A stretch of DNA of 64,000 nucleotides from a candidate division WOR-3 bacterium. GTDB lineage: Bacteria; Hydrothermota; Hydrothermia; Hydrothermales; JAJRUZ01. The DNA lies in assembly GCA_039804025.1 (NCBI GenBank), contig JBDRZP010000001.1, forward strand, positions 62,001 to 126,000, written 5' to 3'. Below, piece after piece: positions 1 through 7,204 of this stretch. Numbering within the stretch: position 1 is the first letter of the stretch; the number at the start of each line of letters is the position of its first letter. The position numbers and the translations under genes were made by a program. The notes beneath the pieces are model-generated. The model was given only the letters and a program-made list of their open reading frames with translations, was not told the origin of the DNA and did no database searches.

Positions 1-485
1 ACATTAACAGTGTTTTCAAACTATCTAAAAATCATTCCTGGCTTTCAGGTTTTGGAGAGATAGGAAATATTTTAGTTTATGATAAATATATTTTTGTTTT
101 CTTTTCACAAGAAGGAGGTAAACCATCTGTAAGACCCGGAGACACAGTTTATTTTCTTGATAATTTTATATTTGATTTTTATAACAATCCTCTCTCAGGA
201 TGGAAGTTAATAGGTGGATCATTTACAAAAATAAAAGAAAAAAATTTAACCTCTATTACAGACGAAATAAGAGCCTTCATCAGTAAAAATAAATTAATCC
301 TTTCACCTTCTGAAAAAATAGAGGAAATTAAAATTTTTGACATAACAGGTAGAAAAATAGATTTTGATATTTTAAAAGAAGAGAATAGAATAAACATTTT
401 AAATTTAAAAAGAGGCAATATTTTCATTTTAGTCAAGGATAAAAATAAAAAATATCACAAGTTTAAACTAATTAAATTAAAATAA
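1..485 (+). CDS. C-terminal part of a secreted/surface protein with a Por-type (T9SS-like) sorting domain
   Basis: Open at the left edge, so only the last ~160 residues are visible; reading frame starts at base 3 and ends at TAA 483-485. The final ~65 residues have the layout of the type IX secretion C-terminal sorting domain (type A family): a strand with the motif IKIFDITGRKI, an L-x-x-G-x-x-F/Y-I-L strand (LKRGNIFILVKD), and a short Lys-rich last strand ending KFKLIKLK. The upstream part has aromatic-rich strands, consistent with a beta-propeller or passenger domain. In Bacteroidetes such domains direct export through the outer membrane; here the role is inferred from pattern only. The downstream epimerase begins one base after the stop, so they may be co-transcribed. 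I cannot name the passenger. Confidence 0.6.
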   Translation, partial: INSVFKLSKNHSWLSGFGEIGNILVYDKYIFVFFSQEGGKPSVRPGDTVYFLDNFIFDFYNNPLSGWKLIGGSFTKIKEKNLTSITDEIRAFISKNKLILSPSEKIEEIKIFDITGRKIDFDILKEENRINILNLKRGNIFILVKDKNKKYHKFKLIKLK

Positions 486-486
486 A

Positions 487-1419
487 ATGCGTGTAATTGT
501 AACCGGTGGAGCAGGTTTTATAGGTTCTTACATTTCTGAACTCTACCTTAATATGGGTTATAAAGTTTTGATTATTGATAATCTCTCCACAGGAAAAAAG
601 GAAAATATTCCCGAAAAAGCAGATTTTGAAAATGTTTCAATAGAGGATGAAGAAAGAATTGAAAAAATTTTTAAGAAATTTGAACCTGAAATTGTAAATC
701 ACCACGCAGCTCAGTCTTCTGTTATTGAATCAGTAAAAAATCCATTAAAGGATATGGAAGTAAATATAAAAGGAACACTTATACTCCTTAAAAAATCAGT
801 AGAATATAATGTAAAAGGATTTATATTTGCAAGCTCAGGTGGAACAGTTTACGGTGAACCAGAAATATTACCAGTAAAAGAAGAATATTCCTCCTTTCCT
901 TTAAGTCCTTATGGAATTTCAAAGAAAACATGTGAAATGTATGGAATGTTTTATTCAAAAAAATTACCTTTTGTTTCATTGAGATATAGCAATGTTTTCG
1001 GCCCAAGACAGGATCCTTTTGGTGAGGCAGGTGTGATTGCAATATTTACAGAAAGAATGTTAAGCAACAGAGAAGTTTATATTTACGGAGATGGATTTCA
1101 AACAAGAGATTTTATTTATATAAGTGATGTAATAAAATCAAATTACTTAGCAACTGAATATGTTTTAAAGGGAAAATCAGGAATATTTAATATTGGAACA
1201 GGAATAGAAACTAATATAAATGAAATATTTAAAAAATTGAAGGAATTAACCTACTATAAAAAAGACCCTATATATAAACCTTTAAGAGAAGGTGAAATAA
1301 AAAGGATTGCTCTTGATATTGAAAAGGCTAAAAAAGTATTGAATTTTAAACCTGAATGGACTCTTGAAGAAGGTCTTAAGGAAACAGTAAAATTTTTTAA
1401 TGAAAGAGGAAAAAATTAG
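487..1419 (+). CDS. NAD-dependent sugar-nucleotide epimerase/dehydratase (GalE-like, extended SDR)
   Basis: A 310-residue extended short-chain dehydrogenase. The Rossmann dinucleotide motif GGAGFIGS is at residues 7-14, the active-site Ser/Thr region SSGGTVYG at 116-123, and the catalytic Tyr-x-x-x-Lys pair is Y142/K146 (YGISK). Later signatures SLRYSNVFGPRQ and RDFIYISDV are typical of UDP-glucose/UDP-GlcNAc 4-epimerases and related dTDP-sugar enzymes. The likely role is interconversion of UDP-hexoses for surface polysaccharide; exact substrate cannot be read from sequence. The start ATG lies one base after the preceding stop, and the 3' end overlaps dnaB by 20 bp, so it is part of the same run of + genes. 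Confidence 0.85.
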   Translation: MRVIVTGGAGFIGSYISELYLNMGYKVLIIDNLSTGKKENIPEKADFENVSIEDEERIEKIFKKFEPEIVNHHAAQSSVIESVKNPLKDMEVNIKGTLILLKKSVEYNVKGFIFASSGGTVYGEPEILPVKEEYSSFPLSPYGISKKTCEMYGMFYSKKLPFVSLRYSNVFGPRQDPFGEAGVIAIFTERMLSNREVYIYGDGFQTRDFIYISDVIKSNYLATEYVLKGKSGIFNIGTGIETNINEIFKKLKELTYYKKDPIYKPLREGEIKRIALDIEKAKKVLNFKPEWTLEEGLKETVKFFNERGKN

Positions 1420-2779
1420 AATTCCTTTTGATATAGAAATAGAAAAAGCTGTTCTTGGAGCAATTTTTATTTCTGAAGAAGCTGCTCACAAAGCTTTTGA
1501 ACAGGTAAAAGAGGATATGTTCTATGAACCATCTCATAAAGACATTTATCGTGCAATTTTAAAAGTAGTTGATTCAAGAAAAAAAATTAATCCAATAAAT
1601 GTAGCTGAGATTCTTGATAAAGAAAATGTTCTTGACAAGATAGGAGGAATTGAGTATCTAACAGAACTTGAAGATTATGCAATCAATCCTGCTTATATAG
1701 ATGATTACATAAAATCTTTGACTGAAAAATACATACTTAGAAAAACAATAGAACTCTCTTATGAAACAATAAAAAGATGTGAAAAAGGTGAAGAGCAAGC
1801 AGAGGAAATATTATACGATCTTGACAAAAAAATTTTTGATATTGCACAGATCAAAATAAGAGAAGGACTTTTGCCTATAAGTGATATACTTAAAGATTTC
1901 ATTTCAGAAATAAAAGGTAGGGAAGGTGAAGGTGTAAGGGGTATTTTAACAGGATATACAAAATTTGATGAAATTACAGGCGGTTTTCATCCAGGGGAAT
2001 TTATAGTTGTTGCATCAAGACCTTCTGTTGGGAAAACAAGTTTTATTATTAACATAATGCATAGGCTTGCCAAAAATTTTAATATTCCCTCTGCTCTTTT
2101 CAGTGTTGAAATGTCTAAATTACAAATTGCAATGAGATTTTTAATTCTTGAATCGGAAATAGATAGTATGAAATTCAGAAATTTAAATTCCTTAACGGAT
2201 AGTGAAATAAGAAGATTACTCGATGCTGCAAGCAGAATAGAAAATTTACCCATTTTTATTGATGATACCCCATCCATTTCAATACAGGAACTAAGAGCAA
2301 AAGCAAGAAGAGCTGTTTTGGAACACAAAGTGAAAATTATATTTATTGACTACATTCAGCTTGTCCATGGTCCCAGATTTGAGACAAGACAGAGAGAACT
2401 TGCTTACATTTCCGACTCTCTGAAAAAACTTGCAAGGGAATTAAATATACCCGTGGTTGCTCTTTCACAATTATCAAGAAAAGTAGAAGAAAGAAAAGAA
2501 GAGGATACTCCACCAAAACTCTCTGACCTAAGGGAATCAGGTGCTCTTGAGCAGGATGCAGATATGGTTTTATTCCTATATAAAAAAAGGGAAGAATATG
2601 AAGTTTTTGAACCATCTGAACCCTATTCAGAAAATTTAATTAACTTCCATGTTGCCAAAAATAGAAATGGACCCGTAGGAGGATTTGTTCTTACTTTTAC
2701 AAAGGAATTTATGAAATTTGAAAATCCTGGAAGAGAATTTATATCTATTGAAGAAAGTGAAAGTGGTATTCCCTTTTAA
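1400..2779 (+). CDS. dnaB: Replicative DNA helicase DnaB
   Basis: 459 residues, the usual length for DnaB. The N-terminal helical domain (residues ~8-110, starting PFDIEIEKAVLG) is followed by the RecA-like ATPase with TGYTKFDEITGG, Walker A SRPSVGKTS (~207-215), Walker B IIFIDYIQLV (~314-323) and the SQLSRKVEERK and DLRESGALEQDAD motifs. No intein is present. It unwinds DNA at the replication fork as a ring-shaped hexamer with primase. The start ATG overlaps the epimerase by 20 bp. The common neighbour rplI is absent. Function is certain from the motifs. Confidence 0.97.
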   Translation: MKEEKIRIPFDIEIEKAVLGAIFISEEAAHKAFEQVKEDMFYEPSHKDIYRAILKVVDSRKKINPINVAEILDKENVLDKIGGIEYLTELEDYAINPAYIDDYIKSLTEKYILRKTIELSYETIKRCEKGEEQAEEILYDLDKKIFDIAQIKIREGLLPISDILKDFISEIKGREGEGVRGILTGYTKFDEITGGFHPGEFIVVASRPSVGKTSFIINIMHRLAKNFNIPSALFSVEMSKLQIAMRFLILESEIDSMKFRNLNSLTDSEIRRLLDAASRIENLPIFIDDTPSISIQELRAKARRAVLEHKVKIIFIDYIQLVHGPRFETRQRELAYISDSLKKLARELNIPVVALSQLSRKVEERKEEDTPPKLSDLRESGALEQDADMVLFLYKKREEYEVFEPSEPYSENLINFHVAKNRNGPVGGFVLTFTKEFMKFENPGREFISIEESESGIPF

Positions 2780-3527
2780 AGGATTTATTCTTTCTTTTTT
2801 AGAAATATTAAGTGAAATATCCTATACCACTTTATACTTTTTTTCTTCACTTAAATATGTTAAAAAATATTTTAGAGAAATTGTTTATGAAATTTATGAG
2901 ATAGGACATAATTCATTGATGCTTGTTATCTTTACATCCAGTTTTGTCGGAATGGTTGCAACAATACAAACAGCCTACCAAATTAAAGATTATGTTCCTG
3001 TTATTTACATAGGTTCAGGAGTTGCAAAAGCTGTTATGATAGAACTTGGACCTGTAATAACAGGTCTTGTAGTGGCAGGAAGAATAAGTTCGGGGATTGC
3101 TGCTGAACTTGGAACAATGGTTGTAACAGAACAGATTGATGCCTTAAATGTAATGGGTATAAATCCTTATAGATTTCTTGTAATGCCAAGAATTGTAGGT
3201 GGTATAATCTCATTACCACTTTTAACTTCAATATCGGTTGCAATTGCCATCTTTTCAGGTATGTTTATAGCAAATGTAACTGGTGTTGCAAATTATTTTG
3301 AATTTTCAAGAGGAGCAAAGATGTTTTTTCTCCCAAAGGATTTATTTGGGGGTCTTTTAAAATCAATGTTTTTTGGGTATGCTTTAACTCTATCAGGTGC
3401 AATTGCTGGACTTTCCTCTGAAAAAGGAGCAGAAGGTGTTGGAAAAGCAACAACAAAAGCTGTTGTCCTATCCTCAATATTAATTCTTGTTCTTGACTAT
3501 ATACTTGGTATTTTAATATTCGGATGA
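2718..3527 (+). CDS. mlaE: MlaE-family phospholipid ABC transporter permease
   Basis: An integral membrane protein of up to 269 residues with about five hydrophobic segments and the MlaE family core: SFVGMVATIQTAYQI, then a helix-loop with ELGPVITGLVVAGRISSG and AAELGTMVVTEQIDAL, and a C-terminal SGAIAGLSSEKGAEGVG element. MlaE partners MlaF to move phospholipids between inner and outer membrane; the ATPase mlaF follows with a 4-bp overlap. No MCE-domain (mlaD) gene is in view. The start is uncertain: the extent given begins at a TTG inside dnaB, but TTG 2748 or GTG 2757/2763 would leave the usual ~50 residues before the GMV helix and overlap dnaB less; I consider 2748 or 2757 likelier. Confidence 0.9.
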   Translation: MKILEENLYLLKKVKVVFPFKGFILSFLEILSEISYTTLYFFSSLKYVKKYFREIVYEIYEIGHNSLMLVIFTSSFVGMVATIQTAYQIKDYVPVIYIGSGVAKAVMIELGPVITGLVVAGRISSGIAAELGTMVVTEQIDALNVMGINPYRFLVMPRIVGGIISLPLLTSISVAIAIFSGMFIANVTGVANYFEFSRGAKMFFLPKDLFGGLLKSMFFGYALTLSGAIAGLSSEKGAEGVGKATTKAVVLSSILILVLDYILGILIFG

Positions 3528-4240
3528 TAAGAGTAAAGAATGTTTATAAAAAATTCTCTGATTGGGTTTTAGAGGATATAACTTTTGAAGTTGAAAATAA
3601 TGAATTTGTAATAATACTTGGGAAAAGTGGAGCTGGTAAATCGGTTCTCTTTAAAATTATGGTTGGTCTTTTAAAACCTGAAAGGGGGTCAGTATTTTAT
3701 GACGATTTAGAAATTACAAAAATAAATGAAAATGGTTTAACAGAATTGAGAAAAAAAATAGGATTTGTTTTTCAAGGAAGTGCTTTATTTGATTCAATGA
3801 CCCTTTTTGATAATGTTGCCCTACCTTTGAGAGAACATTATAAGTTAACAAAAAAGGAAATTGAGTTTAAAGTACTTGAAGCTCTCGAATCAGTCGATCT
3901 AAGAGGATATGAAAATCTTTACCCCTCAGAGTTATCAGGGGGTATGAAAAAAAGAGGGGCAATTGCAAGAGCCATTGTCCACCAGCCTCAATATATTTTC
4001 TATGATGAACCAACTACAGGGCTTGACCCTGAAACAGCTGATAAAATAACAAAATTAACTAAAAAACTATGGGAAGAAAAAAAGATAACCTCGCTTGCTG
4101 TTACCCACGATTTTAATTTTACAAGGAGTGTTGCAACAAAAATTATATGGCTTTATGATAAAAAAGTAAGATTTATAGGAGGAGTGGAAGATTTTAAAAA
4201 ACTTGATCACAGGGAAGCAAAATTATATTTTATTGAATAA
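3524..4240 (+). CDS. mlaF: MlaF-family phospholipid ABC transporter ATP-binding protein
   Basis: 238 residues. Walker A GKSGAGKS (33-40), Q-loop FVFQGSALFDSMT, signature LSGGMKKR (~138-145), Walker B with DEPTTGLDP and H-switch THD are all intact. The M-K-K/R after the signature and the QGSALFDSMTVF-type Q-loop are characteristic of the MlaF/Ttg2A/Mkl branch. It powers the MlaE permease encoded immediately upstream; the ATGA overlap of stop and start indicates translational coupling. A periplasmic MCE partner would be expected elsewhere in the genome. Confidence 0.92.
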   Translation: MIRVKNVYKKFSDWVLEDITFEVENNEFVIILGKSGAGKSVLFKIMVGLLKPERGSVFYDDLEITKINENGLTELRKKIGFVFQGSALFDSMTLFDNVALPLREHYKLTKKEIEFKVLEALESVDLRGYENLYPSELSGGMKKRGAIARAIVHQPQYIFYDEPTTGLDPETADKITKLTKKLWEEKKITSLAVTHDFNFTRSVATKIIWLYDKKVRFIGGVEDFKKLDHREAKLYFIE

Positions 4241-4250
4241 AGTCTTATCT

Positions 4251-4280
4251 TATATTAAAATTAATAGGGTTCAATTCCCT
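4251..4280 (+). promoter_or_regulatory. hpf promoter and T-arm-like leader hairpin
   Basis: A -10 box TATATT at 4251-4256 predicts transcription from about 4263. The hairpin AGGG-TTCAATT-CCCT occupies 4266-4280: a 4-bp stem with the 7-nt loop UUCAAUU, matching GUUCNANNC. It would lie at the very 5' end of the transcript, 19 nt before the hpf ATG. The rest of the leader is A/U only with no Shine-Dalgarno sequence. One of six such elements in the window. Confidence 0.6.
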
Positions 4281-4299
4281 TTAAATTAAAAATTTAATC

Positions 4300-4593
4300 A
4301 TGATAAATTTAAACATTACCGCAAGGAATTTTGAATTAAGGGAAGATATGAAAAATTATATTGAAAAAAGATTATCAAAAATAGAGAGATTTTCAAACCA
4401 CATAATAAAATCAAATTTGATCTTTGAAGAGCAGAGAGGCCAGTATTCAGGTGAGATCATAATTGAGGTTACAAAAAAGGGAATATTAAAAGCAAAGGCA
4501 ATTAATTCAGATTTTTTTACAGTTGTTGATGAACTGAAAGACAAAATAATTAATCAGCTAAAAAAATACGAGCAAAAGCTAAAGGGAAAGTGA
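4300..4593 (+). CDS. hpf: Ribosome hibernation promoting factor, short form (HPF/RaiA family)
   Basis: 97 residues, matching short HPF/YfiA proteins and lacking the C-terminal dimerisation domain of long HPF. The beta-alpha-beta-beta-beta-alpha pattern is recognisable: MINLNITARNFELREDM, a Lys-rich helix, strands with GEIIIEVTKKGILKAKA, and the helix FFTVVDELKDKIINQLKKYEQKL. HPF binds the 30S decoding region and inactivates ribosomes in stress. It starts a new transcription unit preceded by the T-arm-like hairpin, and its stop overlaps the GTG start of hprK by 4 bp. Pairing of hpf with hprK is a common arrangement in Gram-negative bacteria. Confidence 0.92.
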   Translation: MINLNITARNFELREDMKNYIEKRLSKIERFSNHIIKSNLIFEEQRGQYSGEIIIEVTKKGILKAKAINSDFFTVVDELKDKIINQLKKYEQKLKGK

Positions 4594-5549
4594 AAGAATT
4601 TGAAAATTTAAAAGTATATTTCAATGAAGTAAGATTAAAAAATTTAATAAAAATCCTTAAAGAAAGGTTTAATATTCTCAATCATACACCGGAATTAAAC
4701 TTTAATACAATCATTCAGCAGGCTGATTTAAATAGACCTGCACTTCTTTTTAAAGGTTTTGAAGAGATCTTTCTATATGATAGAATTCAAATAATAGGTG
4801 AAACTGAACTCCTTGTTTTGAAATCTTTAAACAAAAAAGAAAGAGAAAAAGCTATAAAAAGATTTTTCTCATATCCAATTCCAGCTATTTTTGTTACAAA
4901 GGGATTTAAACCACCAGAGGATATTTTAGAAGAAGCTAAAAAAAACAAAGTTCCACTTTTTTCTGTTTCTGAGCCAACTACACTTTTTATGAGAGAAATC
5001 TTTTTTATCCTTTCCCTTCTTTTATCTCCCTATACAGTTTTACATGGAAACATTGTTAATGTTTATAATGTAGGTATTTTATTTATAGGAAGAAGTGGTA
5101 TAGGAAAATCGGAATGCTCACTTGAGCTTGTTGAAAGAGGACATAAACTTGTTGGAGATGACCTTGTGAAAATTATAAAACATCCTGAAAATTTTTTGAT
5201 AGGAGAAGCTTTTAAAGGAGAGGTGAGAACTTTTCTTGAAATAAGAGGTATAGGAATTCTTGATATAATTTCTCTTTTCGGACCGAGTTCCTGTCTTGAA
5301 AGAACTAAAATAGATATTATCATTAGACTAATAGACTGGAGTGAAACCCTTGATATTGAAAGAATTGGTATTAAGGAAAAAAAGGTAAATATCCTTGGTA
5401 TAAATATTCCATATGTGGAATTACCTTTAAATCCTGGGAAACACATTTCTGTTCTTGTGGAGGCTGTTGCTTTAAATTATCTTACAAAGGAAAGAGGCGA
5501 AGTTTCAGCAGAAAAATTTTTAAATAAACTGAAAGGAAAAAAATTATAG
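4590..5549 (+). CDS. hprK: HPr kinase/phosphorylase
   Basis: 319 residues with GTG start overlapping the hpf stop (GTGA). The N-terminal domain is followed by the kinase core: catalytic-region His152 (HGN), P-loop GRSGIGKS at 167-174, Asp190/191 in LVGDDLV, and the family signature EIRGIGILDI at 217-226. The enzyme phosphorylates and dephosphorylates Ser46 of HPr. No HPr, EI or PTS permease gene lies in this window, so in this organism it may serve a regulatory, non-transport phosphorelay, as proposed in other bacteria that keep hprK without a full PTS. Identity is secure, the partner is not visible. Confidence 0.93.
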   Translation: MKEFENLKVYFNEVRLKNLIKILKERFNILNHTPELNFNTIIQQADLNRPALLFKGFEEIFLYDRIQIIGETELLVLKSLNKKEREKAIKRFFSYPIPAIFVTKGFKPPEDILEEAKKNKVPLFSVSEPTTLFMREIFFILSLLLSPYTVLHGNIVNVYNVGILFIGRSGIGKSECSLELVERGHKLVGDDLVKIIKHPENFLIGEAFKGEVRTFLEIRGIGILDIISLFGPSSCLERTKIDIIIRLIDWSETLDIERIGIKEKKVNILGINIPYVELPLNPGKHISVLVEAVALNYLTKERGEVSAEKFLNKLKGKKL

Positions 5550-7204
5550 TATTTATAATTTTTATTCTTAATTCTTTAAGTTTTCCTGAGAAAGAATTTT
5601 TTTTAAAAGGAGATTATGAAAAGATTATAACAGAATTTCCGAATTCTCCTCTATATGAGGAAGCCTTTATGAGATTAATTGAAAAAATAGAAAAACCAGA
5701 TTCATTTTTCAAAATCCTTGAGAAAAAGAATAAAAAATTTTTATTAAAAAGGGAAATAAAAATTTTATATTTAAAATCAAAATTTTATGAAAAATTAGGA
5801 GATTTAAATAAAAAAGAACAGATTGAAAAAACGATAATTAAAAAATATAGGAAAAGTAAAGAAGCACTTGAAATAGCAATGAAAAGAAAAAAACCTCTTC
5901 TTGACATAATAAAAGTTCTATATAATCACCAAAGATGGGATGAAATTATTGAAAAAACTAAAAATATAGAAACTAAAAATCCTGAGATATACTTTTATAA
6001 AGGCTATGCTTATTTTAAACTTAAAAAATACAAAGAAGCTCTTGAATTTTTTAAATACTCAATTTTAAGTGGTTACAAAAAAGAAGATGAAGTAAACTTT
6101 TATAAAGGGTTATGTTACCTTTATGTGGGTGATACCTTAAGAGCTATTAATTCTTTTAACAGAAACTTATATTCAAGTTCAAAATTTTTAGAACCGGCTT
6201 TAAGGGAAATGAGATTAATTTATTTAAAAAATAAAAAATTCCAAGAGAAAATTGAGGAACTCTTTAAAGAAATTGAAAATGAACTCAATGAGGAAATAAT
6301 TTATTTTTATTACGATACAAAAAATTATGAAAAATTAATTGAGTGTTTAGATAAATTAAATAAAAAAGATATAAGAGCAAAATATATTGAATACATAATT
6401 AAAAACGATTCCACAATAATAAGAGAAATCCATAAGGAAAATCCCCTTTCCTATTTTTCTCTCCTTCATTATGGGTTATGCACCATTACTGATGATGAGA
6501 TAAAAAGAATACTTTCCGATACTATTTTTCCTTCATTTTTTGACACATTGAAACTTTTACTTGATTTAAACTTAATAGATGACATCAATGAAAGAATTAA
6601 AAACATTAAAGATAGCAAAATTATTTTAAAGATTTCAAAATTTTTAAAGGAAAACAAAAATTATTATTTTTCAACAAATCTTGCAAGAAAGTATTACAAT
6701 TTTTTAAGGGAAAAAGACAAAACCTGCTTTGATGAAGACTTTTTAAAAATCTTATTCCCTACACCCTACAGAGAAAAGGTTATGGAAGTTTCAAAGAAGT
6801 ATAATTTGGAACCAGCCCTTATATATGCTGTTATGAGAAGAGAATCTTTTTTTGATACTTCAGCAATTTCACCCAAAGGAGCAAAAGGATTAATGCAGAT
6901 TATGGAGGAAACTGCAAAAAAAATTTATAAAAATGATATCAATTTATTTAAAACTAAAGATAATATAGAAATAGGAGTAAAATATTTAAGAAGTCTTATT
7001 GACTCTTTTGGACTTTATTATGGAATTTGTGCTTACAATGCAGGAGAAAATGCAGTAAAAGAGTGGATGAAAATTATACCTAAAAATGAAATTTCAATTT
7101 TCTTTGATATACCTTACAGAGAAACAAGAAATTATCTTTTAAATGTTTTATCTGATTATATGGTTTACAAACTTCTTTATCCTGATTTAAAATTAAATAT
7201 ATGA
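5543..7204 (+). CDS. Exported lytic transglycosylase with N-terminal TPR-like helices (Slt family); apparent non-AUG start
   Basis: The C-terminal ~130 residues are a Slt/GEWL domain: catalytic Glu in MRRESF (~residue 392 counted from the first ATG at 5669), then GAKGLMQIM and CAYNAGENAV. It cleaves peptidoglycan glycan strands. The preceding ~350 residues are helical repeats (FYKGYAYFKLKKYKEALEFF is TPR-like), as in soluble Slt70. The frame is open upstream of 5669 back to a TAA at 5525. That stretch encodes Lys-Lys, a run of Ile/Val/Phe/Leu and then LSFPEKEFFLKGDYEK: a signal peptide plus the start of the first TPR. No ATG, GTG or TTG exists there, so I place the start at ATT 5543 (ATA 5546 also possible), with GGA at 5535-5537 as a possible ribosome site. 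It overlaps the hprK stop. Starting at 5669 would lose the export signal. Confidence 0.85.
   Translation: MIVFIIFILNSLSFPEKEFFLKGDYEKIITEFPNSPLYEEAFMRLIEKIEKPDSFFKILEKKNKKFLLKREIKILYLKSKFYEKLGDLNKKEQIEKTIIKKYRKSKEALEIAMKRKKPLLDIIKVLYNHQRWDEIIEKTKNIETKNPEIYFYKGYAYFKLKKYKEALEFFKYSILSGYKKEDEVNFYKGLCYLYVGDTLRAINSFNRNLYSSSKFLEPALREMRLIYLKNKKFQEKIEELFKEIENELNEEIIYFYYDTKNYEKLIECLDKLNKKDIRAKYIEYIIKNDSTIIREIHKENPLSYFSLLHYGLCTITDDEIKRILSDTIFPSFFDTLKLLLDLNLIDDINERIKNIKDSKIILKISKFLKENKNYYFSTNLARKYYNFLREKDKTCFDEDFLKILFPTPYREKVMEVSKKYNLEPALIYAVMRRESFFDTSAISPKGAKGLMQIMEETAKKIYKNDINLFKTKDNIEIGVKYLRSLIDSFGLYYGICAYNAGENAVKEWMKIIPKNEISIFFDIPYRETRNYLLNVLSDYMVYKLLYPDLKLNI

Noticed and set aside
4266-4280. Hairpin as an intrinsic terminator for mlaF
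   Set aside because: Short stem, no following T-tract, and it lies downstream of a -10 box for hpf.
4261-4300. T-arm-like sequences as parts of real tRNA genes
   Set aside because: No acceptor stem, D-arm, anticodon arm or CCA end flanks any of the six copies; neighbours are coding sequence or A/T-rich leader.
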